Shown here piece by piece: positions 48,016 through 58,930 of a DNA stretch of 64,000 bases (the first letter of the stretch is position 1; every line of letters starts with the position of its first letter). The notes under the pieces are model-generated. The model was not told where the DNA came from and made no database searches. It saw only the letters and a program-made list of their open reading frames with translations. The position numbers were made by a program, and so were the translations under genes. This DNA comes from Viscum album. Lineage: Eukaryota; Streptophyta; Magnoliopsida; Santalales; Viscaceae. The stretch spans positions 1,655,444,062 through 1,655,508,061 of the forward strand of contig OY728121.1 in assembly GCA_963277665.1 (NCBI GenBank). Direction: 5' to 3'.

Positions 48016-49835
48016 CACTACCATAGAAATTGCTTTACGTAGTGCTACCCTTTATCAGCACTAGTAAAAAAGCACAGATAAAGGCACCCCCTTTATTATC
48101 ATTTTTTATCGTTGTTAAGCCCCCCCCCCTTTATCAGCATTTTTTTAAAAGGGCAGATAAATACCCCCTTAATCAATACTTTTTTACGAGTGATGATAAA
48201 GGGTATATTTAAAATTATATATTTCATTAAAAATAATATATTAATATATAAACATATAAATATATTTATATTGATATAAATCTAATATATAGTTTTTTAA
48301 TATGTTTTAGATAAGGATAAATAGATATTAAATCTTAATTTATAATATATTTAGTAAAAAAGGATTATGAAATTATTTAAAAAATATTTTTAATTAATAA
48401 TTTTGTAATTTTTATCGAGTTATAGTCATTTAATAACAATTTAAATATAAAAAAAATTAATAAAATATCTAAAATTATTTGAAAATGCAACTCGAACTTG
48501 AAACAGTCATAACTTTTGATCTGGGTATCCGTTTGGGCTCTACCACATTTCGAATCGAATCCTGTGATGAGATCTATGCCTTAGTGACTCATGTGAAACC
48601 CCTTGTCATGTTTTTTGGGAAAAAAGCACAAAATTCTTCTAAAATAGAGTTTTTAGTCAGGTACCCCGATTTTTTAACCTTCATTAGATTTTCAGCCTCG
48701 TTTAAGGGGGTATTTTTGCCCTTTCTCAGGGGAGACTAAAATTTTTCCTAAGGATTACATTAATATTGATATTATGGATTTGAAATTTTATCATTTTTCA
48801 CAATGTAATGTTATTTATAATCAAATATATAACTATATATACATATTTTTTATATATTTACGCATAAAAATTTAATTTTATAAATAAATAATTAAACATA
48901 TTTACATATAAAATATATTTCTCAATATATAAAACTAATCTAAATAAAATATTATATCCATTTTATTTAAAATATTAATGTATAAATACTTATTCACCTA
49001 TACAATTATTATATATATATTTGTGTGTTAGTATTGACAAACAAATATATATTTTTCTATATATTCTAATATATGTATATAAATATAAATATATAATATG
49101 TGTAAATAAATATAAACACGTATAATTATATCTATATATGCACACACACACACAGATATATATATATATATATATTTATGTATGTATGTATGTATGTATG
49201 TATTTATAAATACAAACACACACACAAAACATATTTTATATATGTATTTAAATATATACATAAATATATATATATGTACATATATATATAAATATATAGC
49301 TATAAAAAATGTAACGAAATATAAATAAATATATAGATATATCATAAAATACAGAACAAAACAATACAGGTAAGTGGAAAAGTCATTGGAGTGTGGGGGG
49401 AGGTTCAGGTTTGAAACCCATGAGAGGCAAGTGCGCATAGACAGGTGAAGGAGGGAATAACACTGTTAAAGGGTGGGGGTGTGGTAGTGTTGTTAAAGGG
49501 TGGGGGTGGGAGGCTATCCAAGTGTTGTTAAGGGGGGAGGGGCCAGACGTTGATAAAAGGGAGTTGGTCCACCCTATGAATTTCTTGAAAAAAAATCTTT
49601 TTAAAAATTTCATTTTTTGACTTTTATCATCATTTTTTAGCATTGATAAAAGGGGTTCTCTATTAGCTATAAAAAACACTGATAAAAGGGGCCTTCATCA
49701 AAAATTTCTTTAGCGCTGATAAAATAACCCTTTTATCAGCACTTTTTTTTTGTGCGGATAAAAGGGACCCCTTTTAATAGCACTTCGATTATCAGTGCTA
49801 ATAAAAGTGATTTCTAGCGCTTATAAAATCCATAT
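48016..49835. mobile_element. CACTA-like non-autonomous element A
   Basis: Left end CACTACCATAGAAATTGC. Both ends are packed with inverted TTTATCAGCAC / GTGCTGATAAA units (48050-48200 and about 49610-49810) around an AT-rich core. The right terminus is inferred from where LINE coding resumes; an exact inverted copy of the left end is not visible. No transposase. The core includes a moderately GC block (48480-48740) with one 86-codon open stretch of no known family. Confidence 0.6.
49141..49204. repeat. Microsatellites (CA)n, (TA)n and (TATG)n
   Basis: CA repeat at 49141-49154, TA run at 49157-49174 and about six TATG units at 49178-49203, within the AT-rich core of CACTA-like element A. Confidence 0.9.
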
Positions 49836-50965
49836 TTATAGTTTGTACACTGAATAAAAAAGTCATGATATGGTGTTCCTTTTCCTCCTCGGAGAAACCT
49901 TCTGGTGAAAATAGAGGGTATTAGAGTTGCCTTCTTCAATATGAGACTCACAGGTGTGAATAGCCCAAAAACGTTCTTTAATTCTGAGCACAACATCAAG
50001 ATCAGTTTCCAATCTTGAAATGGATGATAATATAGAGTCAAAAAGGGGTGAGAATACAATACATTCAACCTTATTTTGATAGTATTTCATTGAAAATACA
50101 GCTGATGAAGCTTTCCGTTACTCCAACATTTCAACCTAGAAGCCGCACAATGAATATTTTTTCCAATGTCTGGCTCCCTATTCTTACAGCCTGAGTAGAC
50201 AACATCTTCACATTCCTTATCCTCCAAAAAACTCTCAAACCTGAAAATCATTTCTTGACTGCTCTTCCCAGACCCAAGAGAGGTTTTAATCAAGATCAGG
50301 CAGCGGTCCAAGGATGCATGGGTGAGGTGAGAAACTTGGAAAAAATTGAAAAGGCTGATCCAGTTAGTCGATCCAAAAAATCTATCCAACCTTTCAGAAA
50401 TGTGGGCCTGAGTAGGAATCCCACGAAACCAAGTAAAAGGGTTACCCGAAAAACCCAAATCAAAGATCCATGCCAACTATGTTGCCTATTGGAATTACTA
50501 TAAGGCATCATGAGGTCTACGAGTACCCTCGTTCTTCTCATAAAAGAACAAAATCTCATTGAAGTTACCCCCAAAAGGAGAGTTCTGGGAAGAATTCCCA
50601 ATGTAGATTTAATCAACAACCAGGATTTCCACTTCCCCATTTTTGAGGTCCAACCATAGAAACCTTAAAACTCCCATGGTGGCAGATCACCCAGATTAAC
50701 AACCATGATAATGTGGTTAGAAGTGAAAGTTTTAACTCTCAAATCCACATCATCCCTCCAGAGTAGTCCAGGCCCCCTTGTATGGCCTTTTCGAGAGACC
50801 AGGAAACAACCAGTGAATCCAACTTTTTTGTGACGAAATCCATTTCCTTGCTTTCTAATATAGTTTCGTATAGAAAAACCATACCATAGAAACTTTTAGT
50901 GAAATAGTGCTGGATCATCCGAATTGATCATGGGTTGCCAAGCCCATGACAGTTTCAGAAAAGTA
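49836..50965 (-). pseudogene. LINE endonuclease and linker
   Basis: Apurinic-type endonuclease in decayed frames: a start region like LSWNCRGLGNP near 50950 with stops, then SGGMMWI/LLWRDDVDLRVKTF, FSGNPFTWFRGIPTQAHISE and RLDRFFGSTNW (50087-50476), the conserved C-terminal endonuclease block. The linker before RT follows (RIKERFWAIHTCESHIEEGN, YFHQKVSPRRKRN). This enzyme nicks target DNA in L1 elements; here it is disrupted. Confidence 0.8.
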
Positions 50966-50973
50966 AAACCACA

Positions 50974-52260
50974 CACTACCACAAATCGGTGCAAGGGCAA
51001 CGTTAATTTTTATCAGTGCTGATAAAAGTCTCACCTTTATCAGCACTGGCGAAGTTAAGTTTTATCAACACTAAAAAAAGTGTCGATAAAGGTAAGTTTT
51101 ATTAGCATTAAAAAAACACTAATAAAGGTGTACCTCTATTAGTGCTTCTTTAGCACTAATAAAGGATATATTTTTTAGCACTATTCTTAGCACTGTTAAA
51201 AGTTTTTAATAAAAAATATTATTAATTTATATAATTTAGGCATGCATATGTTATGTATTCATCATGAATATTTATTTATACATTACAACCTTATTATTAT
51301 TTATGTTTTCTATATATGTGATGATTATGATATATAATTTACTAAGTATATGATTCATTCATGTTATACCAATGAATATATTATGTTCTCATAAATACTA
51401 ATAAAATTACAAAAAAATATATCTAAAAAATAAATAGATTTATTATATTTATAATTATAAAATTTTAATTATATATAATTAGTTTTTAAATATATTTATT
51501 TATAATTATAATTGTAACTAAATATATATATTTAAACAATTATAAAATTAGATAAATCTATTATAATTTTATAAATAAATAAATAAATAAATAAATACAA
51601 ATATTTATAAATATATTTATTCAAACTTATAATTATAAATATATTTATTTATTTATTTAAATAATTATAAAATTATAATAAATATATTTATTATAATTAT
51701 AATTTTATAAATATATATAATTGAATAAATATATTTATAAATATACTAAAATATTAATAAATATATAAAAATATTTATAAATATTTAAAAATATCTATAA
51801 TTATAATTTTAAATAAATACAAATATATTTAAATAATTATAAAATTATAATAAATATATTAATTATATATATTTATAAAATTATAAATATAATAAATATA
51901 AGAAATATAGTTATTATAATTTTATATAAATATATTTCTTATGTATATAATTTTAGTAATTATATAAATATATTATATATATATATATAAATATAAATAA
52001 ATTTTTATTTAATTATAGTTATAATTATAAATAAATAAATATTTATTTGTTGTATATATTATTTTTTAAATATACATAATAATATAAATAAATTATTAAC
52101 ATTATATCTTTATTAGTGCTTTTTAGCACTAATAAAGGTGTTTCTTTATAAGTGCTAAAGAAATGCCGATAAAGGTCTATTTTATCAGTACTTTATAATT
52201 TATAGTTGATAAAAGTAACCTTTATCAAATCTTTTTAAGTAGCACCAAAAGCAATACACG
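50974..52260. mobile_element. CACTA-like non-autonomous element B
   Basis: Left end CACTACCACAAATC. Left arm 51015-51190 and right arm about 52115-52230 consist of inverted TTTATCAGYRCT / AGCACTAATAAAGG units of the same motif as element A. The core (51200-52090) is almost pure A/T with an AAAT microsatellite near 51575-51600. The right end is not cleanly defined (about 52255). No coding capacity. Confidence 0.55.
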
Positions 52261-52302
52261 ATTTTATAAATGAATCCTAACAGTCGACTTCTCTCTTACA
52301 CA

Positions 52303-52773
52303 TGTTGGAATTTGTTAGGGAGAGAGAAACTAATAATAATGGTCACTGCATTCATTTCATTCAAAGAGGGTGAAACCCTACCCTTATTCCCCCATTTAAT
52401 TTGGTAAAATATAACTAATTGAGCAGAGAACAAAGGAGGGTGAGGTCATTCTATAAAAGGGATCTCATCCAATAGTTTTCACCATCAGATTCTCAGGGAA
52501 CACATCTTTAGCTTTGAGTGAAGCATTTTTGTGAGGTATTTCTCCATATATTCAAGAGAAAATTTCTTTAGTGTTTTCTCCTTGTAATTGACAGAGTTTG
52601 TACTCACATTTCTTATAGTGAAACCCATATATTTGCTCGTGGTTTTTTACCCCTTTCATTTGGGGTGGTTTTCCATGCTACATCAAGTGTTCAAATTATT
52701 TCTGCACTTTGGAACATTATTTTTATCTTACAATTATAATTGTACCAAAGGGGTAATTATTTATGATCCTAAA
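52303..52773 (+). repeat. Copia element 2, 5' LTR
   Basis: Starts TGTTGGAATTTG at 52303; a TATA box (CTATAAAAGG) is at 52451-52460. A primer site complementary to tRNA-iMet (TGGTATCAAAGG) follows at 52777-52788. The exact LTR end is blurred because no CA precedes the primer site, and no 3' LTR is present. Confidence 0.65.
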
Positions 52774-52776
52774 AAG

Positions 52777-52788
52777 TGGTATCAAAGG
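52777..52788 (+). other. Copia element 2 primer-binding site
   Basis: TGGTATCAAAGG, complementary at its first eight bases to tRNA-iMet 3' end. Confidence 0.75.
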
Positions 52789-52839
52789 TGAGGTTATGGA
52801 CTGAGGAAATTTTGGACTAACGACGTGTCCAAATAAAAG

Positions 52840-53460
52840 TGAAATTTGAGATCGAAAAATTCAATGGAAATAATTTTTCATTGTGAAAAATGAAGTTGCA
52901 AACGGTGATGCAGAAAGATAATTGCCTATAGGTGATTCATGAGAAACCAGTGGGTGTGAAGAAGGAGAAATGGAATGACATGGATGAGAATGCTATTGTC
53001 AACATTCATTTGGCTTTGGAAGATGGGGTCCTGTCAAGCATTACGGATAAAAATACGGTGAAGGAAATTTGAGATACTCTGATAAAGCTATATGAGGAAA
53101 ATTCACTGAACAAAAAAAATTATTAATGATAAAATTATACACTATTTTAATGTAATATTTATCATTAGTTAATGACCACATCAACACCCTCAATACCCTT
53201 TTTTCTCAGCTTACAGGGTTGGGCAATGAAATTGTGGATACTGAACGTGCGGAGATTCTGCTCCAGATTTTTCCAGATTCATATGATTAAATTATCATAA
53301 ACCTCACCAATAATATCTAAATGGATATGTTTCTATTCAATTATGTTTCATCTATGGTTCTTGAAGAAGAAAGTTGGCATAAGAATAAGGAAGACAGATA
53401 GATGACTTCACACCAAGTGGAAACTCTATCAATGGAAAGAGGAAGAATGATAGTCTGTGG
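52840..53460 (+). pseudogene. Copia element 2 gag fragment (Tnt1-like)
   Basis: Read across stops and shifts: KFEIEKFNGNNF, MKLQTVMQKDNC, WNDMDENAIVNIHLALEDGV, LSSITDKNTVKEI, DTLIKLYEENSLNKK. This is the conserved N-terminal gag domain of Tnt1-type copia. The rest of the element is missing; sequence breaks off before the CACTA element at 53544, either by deletion or displacement. Confidence 0.72.
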
Positions 53461-53555
53461 TTTGATATAACTAATATTTTAAACATTTTTAATATGTTTT
53501 TAAATGATTTAATCTTATATAATTAATCAATTTTAGTTGATTTCACTACTGGAAA

Positions 53556-53790
53556 ACTAACATATACCAACGGTTTGGAACTGTTGGTATATGCCTCCAA
53601 ACCGTTGGTATATCCTATACCAACGGTTTGGAGAACCGTGGCCAAGTAAGCCGTTGGGATAGGTCTATACCAACGGTTTTCCCCAAACCGTTGGTATAGA
53701 CCTATCCCAACGGTTTTGGAAACCGTTGGTATAATTAATATGAAAATCTTTACCAACGGTTGTGGAACCGTTGGTATATGTATTTCAAAA
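53556..53790. repeat. Left hairpin array of the CACTA element
   Basis: Five to six inverted units of the form TATACCAACGGTTT then AAACCGTTGGTATA, some joined head to tail through GGTCTATA or TATCCC hybrids. Confidence 0.85.
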
Positions 53791-53796
53791 AAAAAA

Positions 53797-53862
53797 CATT
53801 CGCTGGGATTTGATCCCAGCACCCCTAGTTTATTATTGAACGACTTAACCACTAACCTAACA
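53797..53862 (-). other. tRNA-like segment inside the CACTA element
   Basis: Minus strand: D-arm-like TTAGGTTAGTGGTTAAGTC (53842-53860), then a perfect 7-bp T-arm-like stem GCTGGGA/TCCCAGC (53802-53820). No convincing acceptor stem, so not called as tRNA. Confidence 0.4.
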
Positions 53863-53964
53863 TGACTTTTGTGTATATAATTACATAAATATATATATGT
53901 ATTCTCATAATTATATTAAATTTTGATTTATATAATGTTCTGGGTAAGAAGAAATGATAAAAAA

Positions 53965-54465
53965 TCAAAGGATCTATACCAACGGTTGTCAAAACCGTTG
54001 GTATAGACCTATACCAACGGTTTTGACAACCGTTGGAATAGATTTTGAGCCTGGATTTGATTCTGAGTGAAGGTTGATTCATGGGTGACCTTTCCCAACG
54101 GTTTTGGCAAACCATTGGGAAAGGTATACCCTTTCCCAACGGTTTTGGCCAAACCGTTGGGAAAGATGTCCAAAAATTGGACCTTTCCCAACGGTTTGGC
54201 CAAAACCGTTGGGAAAGGGTATACCTTTCCCAAAGGTTTGCCAAAACCGTTGGGAAAGGTCCCCACAATGTGGGTTTTCCCAACGGTTTGGCCAAAACTG
54301 TTGGGAAAGGTCCCCAAAATGTGGGCTTTCCCAACGGTTTGCCCAAACCGTTGGGAAAGGTGGCATCAAAGTGGGATTTCCCAACGGTTTGGCCAAACCG
54401 TTGGGAAAGGGAACCTATACCAACGGTTTTTATGAACCGTTGGTATAGAAGCGTTGGGAGAGGTC
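53965..54465. repeat. Right hairpin array of the CACTA element
   Basis: Two TATACCAACGG-type hairpins (53975-54040), seven TTTCCCAACGG / CCGTTGGGAAAG hairpins (54090-54410) and one more TATACC-type hairpin (54415-54450). The inner arms differ from the outer ones by ACC versus CCC next to the core. Confidence 0.85.
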
Positions 54466-54483
54466 AGATTTCCAGTAGTGTTT

Positions 54484-56168
54484 GTGAGATTTTAATATTT
54501 AAGGGTTGTTTTGGGATAAAATGTGAAAAGTGATTAATTGAGGAAATTTAATAGATTTTAATTACAATGGTATTTTGAGAATAATATTTGAAATATTAAT
54601 CCATTTTAAGTGATTTTTTTATTCCTTTATTTATTTTATTCAACTTTCTATTTAGGAAAAAAATATGATTCGAACAACTATTGGCCCAAAAATCAATGAA
54701 GTTCGAAAATCTTTCGGGCAGACAATGTGGACACCACCTTCATAATTGAAGCATAAATCAAGGTACACACCTCAAATTGAGGTGATTACACATGGATATG
54801 AAAGAGTAATCCTAGAATCACTCTCTCAATAAATTCCATGGAGTGATTAATCCATTATGGTGGAAAGTGAATGATATACATTGAAGGAATATTCTTGGAA
54901 ATCTCATCCAGAAAAAGTAATAGTAAATAAAAAATCTATAACTCCCCTATGAATGTCCAATAAAAATAAAATTTGGAGATAGAATGAAAGAAATATTTCT
55001 GAAAAACATTTTATAAGACTACATTCAAACATTTTTCCAAACATAGGTGGTAACATGAATATTATTTTTAAGAAAAAGTCGCGAGTCAAAATTTCAAACG
55101 TTGACAACCCATTATGACCTGAACTCATTAAATGGTCCATTACAACACCCCAAGGCCTCTTCCATGACTATAAATAATAGGATAGGTTTGAATTGAAGAT
55201 AATATTTATTGGGGAGGGAATCTTGGACAACATTCAATCTTTAGGATTTTTTATTTCTTTTCTTTTTATTTTAGATTTCTTTTACCTTGTAATGCATTCA
55301 TCATTTTTATATTAAATTGTTTCCTTTTATTCTTCCATCCATATTTTTCTTAAAACTATAATTATATTTCTCTATTACATATTTCCATCATGATCTCAAT
55401 TCACTTTACAATGGAAAGTGACTAACTCGAGGCTTGGCCCTGGGGGAGGTTTCATAGTGTTCTTTGTTATTGTGCTTCAATAAAACATGTTTTAAATCTA
55501 TTTGTGGTGGATGTGAAAGTATTGCACAGGTTTGGTGGTCATCCACTATGGAATTATTTCTAATTCCATTTATTTTTCCTTGATTAATTTGTTTCCTCCC
55601 TTCTCTTAGGAAAACCCTTCGTGCGGTGGAGATGGGGTTTCTCGAAGAGATGAAATGTCATGCGGTGGAGTTGAGTCTTTTAGGAATAACATTATCAGTT
55701 GAGGAATTATCCTATTTGACTATTGGTGGAGGTGTGGTCTGGTGTTCCAGAGGCAGGATAAAATCTAAAACTCAATAAATCAAAGAAAAGTAATTCATTA
55801 ATGAGGTATCACTAAAATGATTATCAAATTTAATTTAAACAACAAATAAATAATGAATGAACCTATGATGTCCAACCATAGGACCAAGACATTTTTCCAT
55901 AATTTCACCTTGTTTTTATCTGCATTTATATTTAAATTTTTCATTTCATTATTTTAATTTGATGTTTTCCAAAACTCAAAAATATCATTTTCATAAATAA
56001 CATAAAAATCAAAACGAATTAGATTAGATGAATTAGAATTAGTGACTGAACTAATTGTGACGCTCCTCAAATGAGATTACCTTGGTCGGCCTCTGTGTTG
56101 AATTAGGAAAATTAAATTGCTTTTTCCATGCCCTATGATAGGTGTGAGTAATTGTTTCGGTGGGAGCA
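54484..56168. other. Unassigned stretch, possible LTR-like part
   Basis: No gene. At 55168-55176 CTATAAATA precedes pyrimidine-rich sequence (ttttatttcttttctttttatttta) as in some LTR promoters, and at 55620-55680 a cgtgcggtggagatgggg block is repeated loosely. No paired copy exists to support an LTR. Confidence 0.3.
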
Positions 56169-57028
56169 TGTAAGGTCCTGACCCGGGTTCCACACAACGG
56201 TGCCCCGAGCCAGTTCTCCACAGGACCTCAAGCGCACCTCCTCATATGCTAGATGATGCAGAATAGCAGCGAGGGTCTGATAAGTCGATCATGGGGAGAC
56301 TATACCCAATTTTTTTCTTTTATCTGAGTAATACACCATCAAAAATAAATAAACAGTAATGGAAGCATATATATAACCAATGACAAATCCAATGTCACTA
56401 GATAACCAAAAATAGAAATACAGAACTCAATTGAAAGGGGAAACATGACATGGCAATGTATGTGCCAAGTGTCAATATGAAAAACCCAAAAAGAAATAAA
56501 TAAAGACTCCGATAACTCCTCCAAGAGGGTCTTTACACCAAGTTTATTTCAATCACCATGATCCATCCCAATTCTACCACCTAACATAGGGCCTTTTCCC
56601 ATAACCTGTGTAGAAAACAAAAACTCTATTCAGGAACCGATTAGGAAGCCCAAGTAGGGTGTGAGTACAACTAAGTAGGCCACCACCAGTGGTGTCTAAA
56701 ACAATCTAGTCAAAATATAGTGTATGTGAGTATGTAAAGAAAGAAATGAAATGTGTAAATAAATAGTTATCAAATTATCATTTATTCTTTATTTAATCAT
56801 TTTAACTCTAGGATTTATAAGGACACCCGCACCACAATACTAACTTTTTCTCATAGCAGATCCTGAAGCATTCCCTAGGTAATATCATATCTTAAAACCT
56901 AATTTGACTCATGCCAGATCTTGAAGTATTCAAAGGTGATATGGTATCTCAACACCTCATTCGACTCATGTCAGAGTTCAATTTTTTCTCATGTGAGGCC
57001 ATAACTCAGAGTACTATGTGGCATAGAA

Positions 57029-57470
57029 CGTCATGTCCAGCCACCCAAATCCCATTTATTAATATTTATCATTTATGTATAATTCCATGTATAACATCCC
57101 AAAATCCCATCAATGTAGCACACCATGTCTAACACCCAAAATCGTGTCGATGTAGAATGCCATGTCTAACACCAAAAATCTCATTGGCCGAGAATGCCAT
57201 GTCTAACACCCAAAATCTAATTTTTTTTATATTTATCATTTGTGTATAACTCCATGTCTAACACCACAATTCTCAACATTACAGATAGATTTATCTCTGT
57301 GCAGAATTCCATTTCTAACTCCCCAAATGCCATCGGTGCAGAACGTCATGTCTAACACCACAAATCCCATTTATTTATTTATATTATTGGTGTAGAATGT
57401 CATGTCTAACACCCCAAATCACATTGGTTCAAAATTCTATGTCTAACACCCAAAATCTCAATGATGAATG
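57029..57470. repeat. CATGTCTAACACCCAAAATC array in the 3' LTR
   Basis: About ten irregular units of roughly 30 to 55 bp sharing GCCATGTCTAACACCCAAAA, usually preceded by ggtgcagaa or tgtagaa. A parallel array lies at 62990-63420 in the other LTR. Confidence 0.8.
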
Positions 57471-57559
57471 TATATCATTTTTCATCAAAACTTCCCATGT
57501 ATCTTATTATCACATATTTTTACATTATCACAAAAACTAAGATTGAACACATTAATCAT

Positions 57560-58930
57560 TATATCACAAAAAAAACTATCATGGATTCCATTAATTAATT
57601 AATCCAAGCCTATTAATTAATTCGACAATTAACTAATCTTTTCAAAAAAATCAATATCCAATAATTAATTCAACAATTAATTGTCCACTACCAATTTCCA
57701 TTAATCGACCCGATGATTAATTAATTATATCAATTTCATTAAATAATTTCCACAATTAATTAATTATAAAAATCCCTTCAATTAATAAATCAATTAATTT
57801 TTCACTTAAAATATTCTAATTAATTAAAAAATTAATTGAATATATCCATTCCATTAATTAATTCGACTATTAATTAATATTTTCACAAAATTAATATCCA
57901 AAAATTAATTCACCAATTAACTATTCACAACCCATTTCCATTAATTAAACCAATTATTAATTGATTACATTAATTTCATTAATTAATTTCCACAATAAAT
58001 TAATCGTAACAATCCCTTCACTTAATTCGTCAATTAATTGTTCACATCATTTCTGTTAATTAATTGAACAATTAATTAACTTAATAAATTCTATTAATTA
58101 ATTCCCCAATTAATTAATCATAACCCATTTTCGTTCATTAATCAAATGATTAACTAATCACATAAATTTCATTGATTAATTTTCATAATTAATTAATCAT
58201 AACAATCCCTTTAATTAATTCATTAATTAATTATTCACATAAACTTTGTTAATTAATTAATCAATTAATTATCAAAATAAATTCCATTAATTATCTGAAT
58301 AATTAATTGATCATTTATTAACTAGACATCTAATAATTAATTCACCAATTAATTATTTGTAATTTATAATTAAATAATTTGATAATTAACTCACCAATTA
58401 ATTATACTCCAATTCCATTAATTAATTACCACGATTAATTAATGTTACTCAACTCTATTATTTAATTTAACAATTAAATAACACTCTACGCCCATTAATT
58501 AATTTTAAAATTATTTCTTCCCAACTTAAACAATTCAATAACCCCAATTTATTAATAAATTAATTACTTTATCTCTAATAAATCAATTACCCCAATTAAT
58601 TCCTAAATTAATTTTTCTATGTCAAACAATTTAATAATCACAACAAATATAATAATTAATTCTACAATTAATTTTCTCCATTCAACAACTTCAATATAAC
58701 AATATTTAATTTATCAATTAATTATTCAATATCAACAATTTTTATCTTGGTATAATTAATTCGACAATTATTTATCCAAGAAACAAAATTTCATAAACCA
58801 ATCCATTCTCATTAATTAATTTATCAATTAATTAATCGGTTTCAACCATCTTAATAACTCCATAATTAATTCCCATAATTAATTATCAAATTTTTATGAT
58901 TCCATAATTAATTAATTTACCAAATTAAAT
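57560..58930. repeat. TTAATTAA-rich array with about 240-bp higher-order period, 3' LTR
   Basis: Dozens of TTAATTAA or AATTAATT palindromes spaced 15 to 60 bp. A longer pattern recurs: aatatccaataattaattca at 57652 and 57892, aatcccttca at 57770 and 58010, both 240 bp apart, with a shorter third copy to about 58230. A smaller stretch of the same motif lies at 59630-59850. Confidence 0.8.

Larger units (their letters stand above)
36180..50965 (-). mobile_element. L1-type LINE, minus strand, split into three pieces
   Basis: Pieces 50965-49836, 48015-47910 and 39220-36180 read as one ORF2 in order: endonuclease, linker, RT, zinc-binding domain, RNase H. The reading EDLFMGGNSNIPSDIE just right of the copia insertion joins ACIEHVVSNMMN just left of it, and RRKRNTIS at the edge of the CACTA-like element joins across that insertion too. 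Same family type as the plus-strand LINE. Many stops and shifts; 3' end approximate, no poly(A) seen. Confidence 0.82.
53544..54480. mobile_element. Non-autonomous CACTA element, complete
   Basis: 937 bp with inverted ends: CACTACTGGAAAACTAAC at 53544 and, on the minus strand from 54480, CACTACTGGAAATCTGACC. It is flanked by TTT on both sides (53541-53543, 54481-54483), the 3-bp duplication expected for CACTA. The interior has about fifteen hairpin units with arms CCAACGG / CCGTTGG and a tRNA-like segment. No transposase; it would depend on an autonomous CACTA element. The open frames it gives on both strands are by-products of the palindromic repeats. Confidence 0.9.

Noticed and set aside
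49028..49438. 136-codon minus-strand frame rich in tyrosine and isoleucine
   Set aside because: A translation of TA, CA and TATG microsatellites; low complexity, no start context.
54009..54533. Several long overlapping open frames on both strands with repeated GKPLGK and NRWER peptides
   Set aside because: They arise from palindromic hairpin repeats in the CACTA element; the same peptide appears on both strands and in several frames, so they are not genes.
55140..56168. Possible solo LTR with CTATAAATA
   Set aside because: No paired copy, primer site or target duplication; TATA-like strings are frequent in AT-rich DNA.
57029..58930. CRISPR-like regularly spaced repeats
   Set aside because: The sequence is plant nuclear; repeats are irregular in length and spacers are themselves repetitive and shared between two LTRs.
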